Shown: piece by piece, positions 23,940 to 32,694 of the stretch
Numbering within the stretch: the first letter of the stretch is position 1
Layout of the letters: every line of letters begins with the position of its first letter
Position numbers and translations under genes: made by a program
Notes under the pieces: generated by a model
What the model was told of the DNA's origin: nothing
Databases searched by the model: none
What the model saw: the letters and a program-made list of their open reading frames with translations, nothing else
NCBI GenBank assembly: GCA_964655115.1
Contig: CAZZKM010000007.1
Location: forward strand, 1 to 45,310
Length of the DNA stretch: 45,310 nucleotides
Source: ATZT02 sp964655115
GTDB lineage: Bacteria > Actinomycetota > Actinomycetes > S36-B12 > UBA5976
Direction of reading: 5' to 3'

Positions 23940-25451
23940 ATGAAAAAAATTTTTTTTGTTTTATTTTTATCGGCTTTTCTAATTTCAAGTTGCACTACGC
24001 AATCTGAGCAAAAAACAGAGGTTGAATTACCAAAAGTTAGTACTGATTTAGAAAAATTTTACTCTCAAGAACTAACTTGGGAAAAATGTGAAGATACTAA
24101 ATTTGAATGTGCCAAGATTGAAGTTCCAGTTGATTATGAAAATCCAAGTGGCCCAACTTTAACTTTATCGTTAAAAAAACTTTCAGCTAAAAAGGAAAAA
24201 ATTGGAACTTTGTTAATTAATCCTGGAGGTCCAGGTGGTTCTGGGACTGATTTTGTTACGTATGCAGAAGATGCGTTTGGGAAACGATTAATGGATTCAT
24301 ATGACATTTTAGGTTTTGATCCACGTGGTGTTGCTGAATCAACTCCACTTGATTGTTTAACCGATAAAGAAGTTGATGAGTTTATTGCATTTGATGGAAC
24401 CCCAGATAACGAAACGGAGATAACTCAATCATTAGAACTTTCTAAAAATATGGCTCAAGGTTGTCAAAAAATTGAAAATAATTTAATTGCTCACATCGGC
24501 ACGCAAGATGCTGCAAGAGATATGGATGTAATAAGGCAACTTGTAAATGATCCAAAACTTAACTATTTAGGTGCTTCATATGGAACTTATCTTGGTGCTA
24601 CTTATGCACAACTTTTTCCAGACAAAGTTGGAAGATTAGTTTTAGATGGAGCAGTAGATCCCTTATTAAGTGGAGAACAACTTTCATTTGATCAAGCAGT
24701 TGGACTAGATCAAGCTTTAGAAAGATTTGTCGAAGATTGTCCTAAGCATAATGATTGTCCTTTAACAAAAACAGGAAAAGAAGGAATACAAGAAATTAGA
24801 GACTTTCTTGACTCTCTTGATCAAAAGCCTTTACCTACTCAAGATCCAAACCGATTACTAACTCAAAGTATGGGAGTTTATGCAGTAGCTGGCTTTTTAT
24901 ATAACGATTCTTGGTGGGAATTTATGCGCCAATCTTTAAAAAGTGCGTTTGAAAATGACGGAACAGATTTATTAATAATTGTGGATTTATTTAATGATCG
25001 ATTAGAAGATGGCACTTTTGCAACTAACTCGACGGAAGCAATTTATGCAATTAATTGTTTTGACACTCCTACTTCAAAAACAGTGGCAGAAGTTCAAGAA
25101 TTAGTAAAGACTTGGGTAAAAGATGCTCCAGTTTTTGGAGACTATCTTGCTTGGGGAAATCTTGCCTGTTCTGTTTGGCCTGTAAAAGATGAAAAACCAT
25201 TAACCAGTTTTAAAGCAGATGGAGCAGATCCCATCCTTATTATTGGCACAAAATATGATCCAGCAACACCGTATAAATGGGCAATTGGTTTGAGTAATGA
25301 AATTGCAAATAATAAATTAATAACTTTTGAGGGAGATGGCCATACTGCCTATATGCGTGGATCAAAATGTGTTGATAAGTATGTCGAAGATTACTTAGTT
25401 GATGGAATTATTCCTGAGAAAAATGAAAGTTGTCCTGCTATTGTTAAATAG
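23940..25451 (+). CDS. Secreted alpha/beta-hydrolase lipoprotein, tripeptidyl aminopeptidase-like
   Basis: 503 residues. Lipoprotein signal peptide MKKIFFVLFLSAFLISSC with a lipobox at ISSC, so it is anchored to the outer face of the membrane. Hydrolase domain: oxyanion region INPGGPGGSG, FDPRGVAEST, nucleophile motif GASYGTY, and a C-terminal TAP-like domain with IIGTKYDPATPY (Asp) and GDGHTAY (His). Such enzymes (Streptomyces SlpD/TAP type) cleave peptides from proteins outside the cell. In Actinobacteria this gene commonly follows holB. Peptide scavenging is a reasonable role. Confidence 0.88.
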   Translation: MKKIFFVLFLSAFLISSCTTQSEQKTEVELPKVSTDLEKFYSQELTWEKCEDTKFECAKIEVPVDYENPSGPTLTLSLKKLSAKKEKIGTLLINPGGPGGSGTDFVTYAEDAFGKRLMDSYDILGFDPRGVAESTPLDCLTDKEVDEFIAFDGTPDNETEITQSLELSKNMAQGCQKIENNLIAHIGTQDAARDMDVIRQLVNDPKLNYLGASYGTYLGATYAQLFPDKVGRLVLDGAVDPLLSGEQLSFDQAVGLDQALERFVEDCPKHNDCPLTKTGKEGIQEIRDFLDSLDQKPLPTQDPNRLLTQSMGVYAVAGFLYNDSWWEFMRQSLKSAFENDGTDLLIIVDLFNDRLEDGTFATNSTEAIYAINCFDTPTSKTVAEVQELVKTWVKDAPVFGDYLAWGNLACSVWPVKDEKPLTSFKADGADPILIIGTKYDPATPYKWAIGLSNEIANNKLITFEGDGHTAYMRGSKCVDKYVEDYLVDGIIPEKNESCPAIVK

Positions 25452-25453
25452 CA

Positions 25454-25912
25454 ATGAAAAAATTTAAAAAATTAATAATTTTACTTCCATTAATTCTTAC
25501 TTCTTGTATTTTTAACACTACAAAAATTTCCTTTTCTCCAATTCCATTTGAAATGAAAGTTGATAAAGAGATTGCACCTCTTTTAAGAGTTGAACCTATG
25601 ACAGGGGATTATGCAAACCAAATTGCACAAGCCGGAGTAGTTTCTGCATTTACTATGTATTACCAAGCTGAAGATAAATCAGAACATATTTTTATGGGTA
25701 TTTATTACATGCCAGAAGAAAGATTTGATGCTTCCAAAAATCCAAATGAACCACCCATGTTTGGCCAAGAGGTAGCTAGAAAAGATGGTTTTGTATTAAG
25801 TGTGGCTGGACCTCAAGATTCTATTTTTGAACCTTTTACAAAAGATGGTAAAAATATTTCCAAACTTTATGAGGGAATTTATAAAAAAACTACTTATGTG
25901 GCAGGTAATTAA
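25454..25912 (+). CDS. Small putative lipoprotein, unknown function
   Basis: 152 residues with a lipoprotein signal peptide ending in LTSC (about residue 17). The mature part has no motif I recognise; it reads like a small beta-rich domain (VSAFTMYYQAEDKSEHIFMG). It starts three bases after the stop of the hydrolase lipoprotein and is presumably co-expressed with it. Last gene before the permease operon, 73 bases downstream. Confidence 0.6.
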   Translation: MKKFKKLIILLPLILTSCIFNTTKISFSPIPFEMKVDKEIAPLLRVEPMTGDYANQIAQAGVVSAFTMYYQAEDKSEHIFMGIYYMPEERFDASKNPNEPPMFGQEVARKDGFVLSVAGPQDSIFEPFTKDGKNISKLYEGIYKKTTYVAGN

Positions 25913-25985
25913 GCCTTAAACGCTTGAAAATGTCTAAATTTCAGAGCATGCTTGCACCTAGTAAATAAAACCTAGGGAGGGTTTA

Positions 25986-27401
25986 ATGTCAGGTGCTCTA
26001 AAAAGAGAGTTCACACTTTGGTCTGCATTTGCTTTTGCATTTGCATTTATTAGTCCAATTGTGGCTTTGTATGGAATTTTTGGACTTGCATATTCAACCG
26101 CAGGGCCAGGATTTTGGTGGAATTTCTTATTAGTTTTTGGTGGCCAATTATTGGTTGCCATGATTTTTGCTGAACTTGTTTCCAAGTGGCCAGTTGAAGG
26201 ATCTATTTATCAATGGACCAGAAGACTTTCCGGTAAAGGTGCTGGTTGGTTTGCTGGTTGGTTCTATATGTGGACATTGGTTGTTGCCATGGCAACAGTA
26301 GCAATGGGTGCTGCAGCATTTATTGCAAACGTAATTGGTTTGACAATTACTCCAGGAATCCAGGCTGTAATTGCATTCATAATTTTAATTTTGGGTACTT
26401 TGGTTAATTTGCAAGGTCGCTCAGTATTAAAAGCTTTAATGATTGGTTCAATTGTTGCAGAAATTATTGGATCAATTGGTTTAGCAATTTGGTTATTCCT
26501 ATTCCACACAGAACAACCTGTTTCATCTATTACTCAAGGACTAGACACAGTTTTGGGAAGTGGATTTACAAATAGCGCATTCTTAATTGCAATGGCATTT
26601 GTGGGTTGGGCTTTTGTTGGTTTTGAAAGCGCAGGCTCAATTGCCGAAGAAGTTAAAGATCCACAAAGAACTTTACCTAAAGTTGTTTTGTTCTCTTTAA
26701 CTTTTGTTGCTTCAGTTGTCGCCTTTACTGCATTGGCTGTAATTTTGGCAATTCCAGATCCAGCCAAAGTTTTATCTGGTGAAGAAACCGATCCAGTATT
26801 TTCCACATTGATTTATTCACTTGGAGAAGGTCCTGCCAAACTTGCCCAAATTTTATTTGCAATTGGTTTCTTAGCTTCATTCTTAGCTTTGCAAACTTCT
26901 GCAAGTAGAGTTATTTGGGCTTACGCAAGAGATAAAGCATTACCTGCTGAAAAATCTTTATCAGCATTAAAAGGTAAAGCTTCTATTCCGACAAATGCTG
27001 TATTAGTTGCTTCAATCGTTGGTGCAATTATGATTTTGGCAAGCCAATTGGCGCCAAACTTCTATGCATTAATGGTGAACTTCACAACTGGTGGATTCTA
27101 TATTTCATTCTTATTTCCAGTTGCTGGATTTGTTTATGTGTTATTTAGCAACAAATGGAAATCTGGTCCATTTAGTTTTGGAGCAAAAATGAAATTCTTT
27201 AGCGTTTTTGCTTTAATTTGGACAATTTTTCAATTCCTAAACATTTCTTGGCCTAGACCTGTCTATCCAGACACTCCACTTTTAGATTGGTCTGTGGCTG
27301 TAGGAATCGTTGGTTTAACAATTGTAGGTGCACTTATTTATGCAAGTGTTAATAAGCGCATGACAATTGTTGATGCTGAAGCATTAAATAGAAAAAGCTA
27401 A
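25986..27401 (+). CDS. APC family amino acid/amine permease
   Basis: 471 residues, about 12 membrane helices. The APC signatures are present: the helix-1 region FAFAFAFISPIVALYGIFG, the GxxW-rich segment GAGWFAGWFYMWT, and FVGWAFVGFESAGSIAEEVKDP in parts (VGWAFVGFESAGS, then AEEVKDPQRTLPK). Secondary importer for amino acids or amines, probably ion-coupled. Strong ribosome-binding site AGGGAGGG five bases before ATG. First gene of a run ending with an agmatinase-family gene, so a polyamine, guanidino compound or related amine is a plausible substrate. Specificity cannot be told. Confidence 0.85.
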   Translation: MSGALKREFTLWSAFAFAFAFISPIVALYGIFGLAYSTAGPGFWWNFLLVFGGQLLVAMIFAELVSKWPVEGSIYQWTRRLSGKGAGWFAGWFYMWTLVVAMATVAMGAAAFIANVIGLTITPGIQAVIAFIILILGTLVNLQGRSVLKALMIGSIVAEIIGSIGLAIWLFLFHTEQPVSSITQGLDTVLGSGFTNSAFLIAMAFVGWAFVGFESAGSIAEEVKDPQRTLPKVVLFSLTFVASVVAFTALAVILAIPDPAKVLSGEETDPVFSTLIYSLGEGPAKLAQILFAIGFLASFLALQTSASRVIWAYARDKALPAEKSLSALKGKASIPTNAVLVASIVGAIMILASQLAPNFYALMVNFTTGGFYISFLFPVAGFVYVLFSNKWKSGPFSFGAKMKFFSVFALIWTIFQFLNISWPRPVYPDTPLLDWSVAVGIVGLTIVGALIYASVNKRMTIVDAEALNRKS

Positions 27402-27406
27402 CTAAA

Positions 27407-28099
27407 TTGAGTAAAAAAGTTGCTCTAGTAACTGGGGCAGCTAGTGGAATCGGTGCAGCTATTGCCACCCGTTTTAAACAAAACGGGTGGCTAGTTGCCA
27501 GCATTGATAAAAATAAAGCAAATACTGATATTTCAATTCAAGCAAATGTTGCAAATTTAGATGAAATTAAAAATGCTGTAAAAGAAATTGAAAACAAATT
27601 AGGACCAATTAATTCTGCAGTTTCTAATGCAGGTCATTATGAAATGAAATCAATTCAAGAGGTTGATAATGCAAGTTTAATAAAAATGATGCAAGTTCAT
27701 TTAGGTGGATTTAGAAATATAGCGCTTTCTGTATTACCGAAAATGCGTGAAAGAAAAGAAGGAACTTTAATTTGTATCGCATCAGAATTAGGAATTGGTG
27801 GAGGAGAACTAGTTTCTCATTATTCAAGTGCAAAAGGTGCTCAAATTGGGTTAGTCAAAACTTTATCTTTGGAATATGCACCATTTAATGTAAGAGTGAA
27901 CGCAGTTGCACCTGGTCCCACTGATACTCCATTAATTCCACTTGATTCTCCGGAAAGAAAGCCAGAATTTTTAAATACTCTGCCTTTAAAAAGATTAGTT
28001 AAACCTGAAGAAATTTCACAAGCAGTTTATTTTTTAGCAACCGAGGGAACATTTTTTAGTGGAGAAATCATTAGTCCAAACGCTGGAGCAGTAATTTAA
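27407..28099 (+). CDS. Short-chain dehydrogenase/reductase
   Basis: 230-residue SDR: cofactor motif TGAASGIGAAI, NAG motif (VSNAGHYE), catalytic Ser in IASELG and YSSAK (Tyr-x3-Lys), then PGPTDTP. Oxidises or reduces an alcohol/carbonyl with NAD(P). TTG start five bases after the permease stop. A perfect 12-bp hairpin lies in codons 20-29. The acidic residue expected after beta-2 appears as D in SIDKNK, favouring NAD(H). Confidence 0.85.
   Translation: MSKKVALVTGAASGIGAAIATRFKQNGWLVASIDKNKANTDISIQANVANLDEIKNAVKEIENKLGPINSAVSNAGHYEMKSIQEVDNASLIKMMQVHLGGFRNIALSVLPKMRERKEGTLICIASELGIGGGELVSHYSSAKGAQIGLVKTLSLEYAPFNVRVNAVAPGPTDTPLIPLDSPERKPEFLNTLPLKRLVKPEEISQAVYFLATEGTFFSGEIISPNAGAVI
27464..27491 (+). 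repeat. Perfect 12-bp hairpin in the start of the SDR gene
   Basis: GCCACCCGTTTT (27464-27475), loop AAAC, AAAACGGGTGGC (27480-27491). It lies about 60 bases past the end of the permease gene and inside the next gene. No T-run follows. Possibly stabilises the 3' end of permease mRNA or attenuates downstream transcription. Confidence 0.6.
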
Positions 28100-28855
28100 A
28101 TGAAACTAGCTGGAAAAACAGTTTTGATTACTGGGGCTAAACAAGGCATGGGTTTAGCAATTGCGCAAAAATTAAAAAAAGAGGGCGCAAATTTAATTCT
28201 TAACGATAAGTCATTAGATTCAAATTTTGAAAAAATAGCAAAAGATCTGAATGCAAAATTAATGATTTGTGATTTAAGTGATCTTGATAAAATATCAGAT
28301 TCTTTGAATGAAGTATTAAGTTCAACAGAAAAATTAGATGCATTAGTAGCTCAACATGCTTATATGTCGATGGCTAAATTTGAAGATCATAATAATGATG
28401 ATTGGTGGAAAGTAGTTGAAACAAATCTTTTGGGAACTTATGTATTAATCAGAGAATCGTTATCTTATTTACTAAAAACTAAAGGAAAGATTGTGATAAC
28501 TAGTAGTTATTGGGGTTTATCTGGTTGGAGTGAAGCTTCCGCGTATTCAAGTAGTAAAGCTGGATTAATTACCTTAGTTAAATCTTTAGGAAGAGAACTT
28601 GCCCCACATGGGGTAAATGTAAATGGTATTGCTCCAGGAGTTATCAATACTCCTCAATTAGAAATAGATGCTAAAAATTTAAATTTAGATTTAAATAAAG
28701 TTTTAGAGATGTATGCGCAAAATATTCCATTAGCAAGAGTCGGTGAATCTAGTGAAATAGCAAACGTCGTATCGTTTCTATTAGATCCAGAACAAAATGC
28801 CATGGTAGGACAAATTGTTAATGCTAATGGTGGAGAACTTAGGAGCAGAGCATGA
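28100..28855 (+). CDS. Short-chain dehydrogenase/reductase
   Basis: 251-residue SDR distinct from its upstream neighbour: TGAKQGMGLAI cofactor loop, Ser in TSSYWG, YSSSK (Tyr-x3-Lys), and PGVINTP. The usual NAG motif is replaced by AQHAYM. Classical SDR with NAD(P)-linked alcohol/carbonyl chemistry. Starts directly after the previous stop and overlaps the next gene by four bases (ATGA), so it is part of one operon. Two SDRs in series suggest successive oxidation or two substrates of the same pathway. Confidence 0.85.
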   Translation: MKLAGKTVLITGAKQGMGLAIAQKLKKEGANLILNDKSLDSNFEKIAKDLNAKLMICDLSDLDKISDSLNEVLSSTEKLDALVAQHAYMSMAKFEDHNNDDWWKVVETNLLGTYVLIRESLSYLLKTKGKIVITSSYWGLSGWSEASAYSSSKAGLITLVKSLGRELAPHGVNVNGIAPGVINTPQLEIDAKNLNLDLNKVLEMYAQNIPLARVGESSEIANVVSFLLDPEQNAMVGQIVNANGGELRSRA

Positions 28856-29724
28856 CTGAAGCAATTGGAGCTGTTCCAATTCAGTGGCCAGCAGGAAAAA
28901 AAGCTGCTGCATCATTTTCGTTTGATATAGATGCTGAGTCTGTAATTTTAAATTTTAAACCTTCAACTGCAAATCAAATGACAGTTATGTCTCATCAATC
29001 TTATGGACCCCTTGCTGGAGTTAAAAGAATTTTAGAAATACTAGAAAGAAATCAAGTTCAATCAACTTTTTTTGTTCCAGGTTATACCGCAAGAAGATAT
29101 CCAACAATTATAAAAAACATTGTTGCTGCAGGTCATGAAATTGCTCATCATGGAGACATGCACGAACAACCTGCTGCTGCAACTGTTGAACAAGAAATTC
29201 AATACATTGAAAGAGGAATCGAAAGTTTACAAAAAGTAGCAGGTGTTACTCCGATTGGTTATCGAGCACCTTTTTGGGAATTATCTTGGAAAACTCCAGA
29301 ATTATTAGTTGATTATGGATTTTTGTATGACACTTCTTTAATGGATGCAGATCATCCATATGAATTAGCAGTTAAAGATAAATCTTTAGTGGAATTACCT
29401 GTTCAATGGGCTTTAGATGATTGGGAACAATATGCATTCTTGCCAGATATAACAGGAGTGGGATTAATTGAGTCACCATTAAAGGCACGAGAAATGTGGC
29501 AACTTGAATTTGATGGATTAAGAAGAGAAGGTGGAATTTTTATTTTGACCAATCATCCATTTTTATCTGGAAGACCAAGTAGAGCTTTCTCCTTGGAAGC
29601 ACTAATTCAATATGCCCTTTCACATTCTGATGTTTGGGTGACTTCACTGGCAGAAATTGCCAAACACGTTAGAAGTTTGAATTTAAAACCAAGAGTCCTC
29701 ACAAAACCAGAAATTACTGAATAA
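28852..29724 (+). CDS. Polysaccharide-deacetylase-fold hydrolase (PuuE/PgdA-like)
   Basis: 290 residues with the NodB-homology fold: SFSFDIDAES (metal-binding Asp pair), TFFVPGYTARRYP, HEIAHHGDMHE (metal-binding His), GYRAPFWELS, and ITNHPFLSGRP-type C-terminal His motif (seen as LTNHPFLSGRP). This subgroup includes Helicobacter PgdA-like proteins, allantoinase PuuE and cyclic imide hydrolases. No signal peptide is visible, so a cytoplasmic amide/imide hydrolase is more likely than a wall enzyme. Context with NCS1 permease and ureohydrolase supports cleavage of a small N-heterocycle or amide. Exact reaction unknown. Confidence 0.8.
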   Translation: MTEAIGAVPIQWPAGKKAAASFSFDIDAESVILNFKPSTANQMTVMSHQSYGPLAGVKRILEILERNQVQSTFFVPGYTARRYPTIIKNIVAAGHEIAHHGDMHEQPAAATVEQEIQYIERGIESLQKVAGVTPIGYRAPFWELSWKTPELLVDYGFLYDTSLMDADHPYELAVKDKSLVELPVQWALDDWEQYAFLPDITGVGLIESPLKAREMWQLEFDGLRREGGIFILTNHPFLSGRPSRAFSLEALIQYALSHSDVWVTSLAEIAKHVRSLNLKPRVLTKPEITE

Positions 29725-29741
29725 AAAAGTTCTGAATAGTC

Positions 29742-29770
29742 TTAAAATTTGTCTCATTTACGACTAATCT
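29742..29770 (+). promoter_or_regulatory. Candidate promoter ahead of the NCS1 permease
   Basis: TTAAAA (29742-29747) and TAATCT (29765-29770) are 17 bases apart, and GGGAGG at 29787-29792 precedes the ATG at 29799. This could give the permease and the two genes after it their own transcript. Confidence 0.4.
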
Positions 29771-29798
29771 TTCTTCAAGCCAATATGGGAGGACGTTA

Positions 29799-31253
29799 AT
29801 GGCCAAACAACCTAGGGCAATGGAAGTCGAGCAACATGGAATCGACACCATCCCTGCAAAAGATAGAACATCAAGACCATTAGATCTATTTAGAATTACT
29901 TTTGGTGGTGCAAATACTTTTGCCACCATTATTTTGGGAACATTCCCAATTCTTTTAGGTTTAAGTTTTTGGCAAGCAGTTGCTGCAACAATTTTAGGTG
30001 TTGTAGTTGGTGCATTAATTCTTATGCCAATGTCATTATTTGGACCAGTAACTGGAACAAATAACGCGGTTTCATCAGGTGCACACTTTGGTGTTAAAGG
30101 ACGTTTAGTCGGATCATTCTTATCTCTTTTAACTGCCATTGCTTTTTACTCAATTTCTGTTTGGGTAAGTGGTGATGCACTTCTTGGAGCAATTGCAAGA
30201 TTCTTTGGATTAGACACTTCTGGTGCATTATTTAGAGGTGTAATTTATGCACTTATTGGAGCATTAGTAATCGTGGTAGTTATTTATGGCTATCAATTTA
30301 TGCTTCTAGTTAATAAAACAGTAGTAATTGCAAATACTGCTTTAATGCTCGCAGGAATTATTGCTTTTGGTTCAATTTTTAGTGCAAGCTATAACCCAGG
30401 ACCAAGTGCTTATGCATTAGGAAGTTTCTGGCCAACATTTATCTTGTCTGCATTGATTGTGATGGGAAATCCAATTTCATTCGGTGCGTTCTTAGGTGAT
30501 TGGGCTAGATATATTCCTGAAAATACTTCTAGAAAATCATTGATGGGTTCAGTTTTCTCAGCTCAATTAATGACTTTGATTCCATTTTTATTTGGTGTTG
30601 CCACAACAACACTGGTAAAAGATCCAGCTGCCTACATCGTTGGATTAGTTGAAATTTCACCTGCTTGGTATGCCTTGCCATTAATTGTCATTGCATTTCT
30701 TGGAGGTTTATCAACTGGAGTTACCTCTTTATATGGAACAGGCTTAGATTTTTCTAGCGTATTTCCAAAATTAAGTCGTGTGCAATCATCCATATTTATT
30801 GGATCTTTAGCATTCATATTTATTTTGGTAGGACGTTTAGTTACAGATCTATTAGCAAGTATCAACGCATTTATTGGATTAATCATTATCTTTACTACTC
30901 CTTGGATGGTAATCATGATGATTGGATTCTTTATTCGTTACGGTTGGTACTCCGCTGAAGATGTTCAAGTATTTAATAAAGGAAAAACCGGTGGACGTTA
31001 CTGGTTTAACGCAGGATTTAACTGGCGTGGTTTATTAGCTTGGATTCCATCAGCAATTTTGGGATTGATGTTTTGCTATTACCCACCACTATTAGTTGGT
31101 CCTTGGAGTGCATTAGTGGGAGGCGGAATTGATGTTTCCCTTCCAGTTTCCATGATTTCTGCTGCGGTTTTGTACATATTGTTCTTAACAATTTGGCCAG
31201 AACCAAAGAGTGCTTATGGACCAAAGGGTGCACGTTTAGTTAGAACCAAGTAA
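29799..31253 (+). CDS. NCS1 family nucleobase/cation symporter
   Basis: 484 residues, about 12 membrane helices. NCS1 features: N-terminal soluble segment ending RPLDLFRITFGGANTFATI, SGAHFGVKGRLVGSF, and the GDWARYIPENTS motif in the middle. Family members import cytosine, purines, allantoin, hydantoins or thiamine. GGGAGG ribosome-binding site. It follows the PuuE-type hydrolase and precedes an agmatinase-family gene, which fits uptake of a nitrogen heterocycle or related amide. Substrate not assignable. Confidence 0.85.
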   Translation: MAKQPRAMEVEQHGIDTIPAKDRTSRPLDLFRITFGGANTFATIILGTFPILLGLSFWQAVAATILGVVVGALILMPMSLFGPVTGTNNAVSSGAHFGVKGRLVGSFLSLLTAIAFYSISVWVSGDALLGAIARFFGLDTSGALFRGVIYALIGALVIVVVIYGYQFMLLVNKTVVIANTALMLAGIIAFGSIFSASYNPGPSAYALGSFWPTFILSALIVMGNPISFGAFLGDWARYIPENTSRKSLMGSVFSAQLMTLIPFLFGVATTTLVKDPAAYIVGLVEISPAWYALPLIVIAFLGGLSTGVTSLYGTGLDFSSVFPKLSRVQSSIFIGSLAFIFILVGRLVTDLLASINAFIGLIIIFTTPWMVIMMIGFFIRYGWYSAEDVQVFNKGKTGGRYWFNAGFNWRGLLAWIPSAILGLMFCYYPPLLVGPWSALVGGGIDVSLPVSMISAAVLYILFLTIWPEPKSAYGPKGARLVRTK

Positions 31254-31263
31254 TTTAACAAGC

Positions 31264-31653
31264 ATGAAAAACGAACAAGGTGTGTTGCAAGCCGCAGCAC
31301 ACCTTGTTTCATGTTTTGCTAAACATGATTTTGAAAAATATTTTGAATGCTTTTCTTCAGAAACTGTTTTTGTTTTTTATACCACTAAAAATGTTTTGTT
31401 AAACAAAAGTGAATACCAAAAAGAGTGGAGAAACTGGGAGAAAGATTGGGGTTTTCACGTCAAAGACTGCAAATCTACCAATCAACGAGTGCAAATGTTT
31501 GATGATACTGCCATTTTTTCTCATGATGTAGCAACCACTTTAGACACAAGTGATGGAGGAAAAAGTTTTGAAGAAAGAGAAACTATAGTTTTTAATTATC
31601 AAAATGATAAATGGATTGCAGTACATGAACATTTATCCCCTATGCCAGAATAG
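31264..31653 (+). CDS. NTF2-like (SnoaL/DUF4440-type) protein
   Basis: 129 residues with an alpha+beta cone-fold pattern: helix AAHLVSCFAKHDFEKYFECF, then strands ending in ERETIVFNYQNDKWIAVHEH (given in parts: ERETIVFNY, WIAVHEHLSP). NTF2-like proteins are small enzymes or binding proteins; the C-terminal VHEHLSP is common in one SnoaL_3-type group. Role here unknown; position between the permease and the ureohydrolase suggests an accessory to that pathway. A strong hairpin occupies codons 4-15. Confidence 0.75.
   Translation: MKNEQGVLQAAAHLVSCFAKHDFEKYFECFSSETVFVFYTTKNVLLNKSEYQKEWRNWEKDWGFHVKDCKSTNQRVQMFDDTAIFSHDVATTLDTSDGGKSFEERETIVFNYQNDKWIAVHEHLSPMPE
31274..31308 (+). repeat. Long hairpin at the start of the NTF2-like gene
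   Basis: AACAAGGTGTG (31274-31284) pairs with CACACCTTGTT (31298-31308); TTGC/GCAG extend the stem inward with one G-U pair, giving a 15-bp stem and 5-base loop. The following TTTCATGTTTTG is only partly T-rich. It begins 20 bases after the NCS1 permease stop. Confidence 0.6.
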
Positions 31654-31662
31654 AAATTACTT

Positions 31663-32640
31663 ATGACTCATCCTGAAATTAATGATCCATTAAGAAACAA
31701 TGTAAAAAATAGTGAAAATGTTGGTCCTATTAGTGGATTAGAAGTTCCAAGATTTGCAGGACTTTCTACGTTTGCAAGATTGCCAAGAATTGAAGATGTT
31801 TCTAAATTTGATGTGGCAATTTTAGGAGCTCCTTTTGATGCAGGAGTTTCGTATAGATCTGGTGCACGATTTGGACCAAGTCATGTTAGACAAGCATCTC
31901 GACTTCTTAGACCATATAACCCTGCGCAAGATGTTTCACCATTTGCAAATAAACAAATTGTTGATGCAGGGGACGCCATTATGAATCCTTTTAATATCCA
32001 AGAAGCATTAACTGGTTTAGAAAAACATGCTTCACTATTGATTGAAAAAGAAAAACCATTATTTACTATCGGTGGAGATCACACAATTGCTTTGGCACTT
32101 TTAAGAAGTTTAAATAAAGTTTATGGAAAAATTGCGTTAGTTCATTTTGATGCTCATTTAGATACTTGGGATACCTATATGAATGCCTCATTTACTCATG
32201 GCACACCATTTAGAAGAGCTTGGGAAGAAAAACTATTAGCAGAAGAAAAATGTATGCATGTTGGAATTCGTGGACCTTTATATGACAAAACAGATTTAGT
32301 TAATGATAAAAAATTTGGTTTTGGAATTATATCTTCAATTGATTTTAATAATTTTTCTTTAGAAGAAATTATTAATAAAGTAAAACAAAGAGTGGGAAAT
32401 ACTCCTGTTTATGTCTCAATTGACATTGATGTGCTTGATCCAGGTTTTGCCCCAGGAACAGGAACTCCAGAAATGGGGGGTTTAAGTTCAAGAGAATTAT
32501 TAGCAGTCTTGCGAGGCTTGAAAGATTGCCACGTTGTGGGTGGAGATGTTGTGGAAGTTGCTCCTGCCTATGACCATGCTGAGATCACAGGAATTGCAGC
32601 TTCTCATTTGATTTACGAAATGGTTTCCCTGGTCAATTAA
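31663..32640 (+). CDS. Agmatinase-family ureohydrolase
   Basis: 325 residues. All metal ligands of the ureohydrolase family are present: His140 (GGDHT), Asp163, His165 and Asp167 (HFDAHLDTW), Asp254 and Asp256 (SIDIDVLDP). It would use two Mn2+ (or Ni2+) to split a guanidino compound into urea and an amine. The N-terminal YRSGARFGPSHVR and C-terminal EVAPAYDHAEITG segments resemble actinobacterial SpeB/guanidinobutyrase-type proteins. Agmatine, 4-guanidinobutyrate or another guanidino compound are the options. Last gene of the operon; groEL follows after 119 bases. Confidence 0.85.
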   Translation: MTHPEINDPLRNNVKNSENVGPISGLEVPRFAGLSTFARLPRIEDVSKFDVAILGAPFDAGVSYRSGARFGPSHVRQASRLLRPYNPAQDVSPFANKQIVDAGDAIMNPFNIQEALTGLEKHASLLIEKEKPLFTIGGDHTIALALLRSLNKVYGKIALVHFDAHLDTWDTYMNASFTHGTPFRRAWEEKLLAEEKCMHVGIRGPLYDKTDLVNDKKFGFGIISSIDFNNFSLEEIINKVKQRVGNTPVYVSIDIDVLDPGFAPGTGTPEMGGLSSRELLAVLRGLKDCHVVGGDVVEVAPAYDHAEITGIAASHLIYEMVSLVN

Positions 32641-32667
32641 GCCTTGAGAAAGGCTGTTGACCCCCAA

Positions 32668-32694
32668 TTTGCACTCCAAGTTCTTGAGTGCCAA
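32668..32694 (+). promoter_or_regulatory. CIRCE element 1 (HrcA operator)
   Basis: TTTGCACTC, 9 bases, GAGTGCCAA: close to the CIRCE consensus TTAGCACTC-N9-GAGTGCTAA with one mismatch in each arm. Positioned over the candidate groEL promoter. Confidence 0.85.

Noticed and set aside
25986..32640. Recent horizontal transfer of the catabolic operon
   Set aside because: Base composition and codon use look like the flanks by eye, and there are no mobile genes, repeats or tRNA at the borders. A formal test was not possible.
32640..32655. Stem AGCCTT/AAGGCT at the agmatinase-family stop as a terminator
   Set aside because: Only six base pairs and no following T-run.
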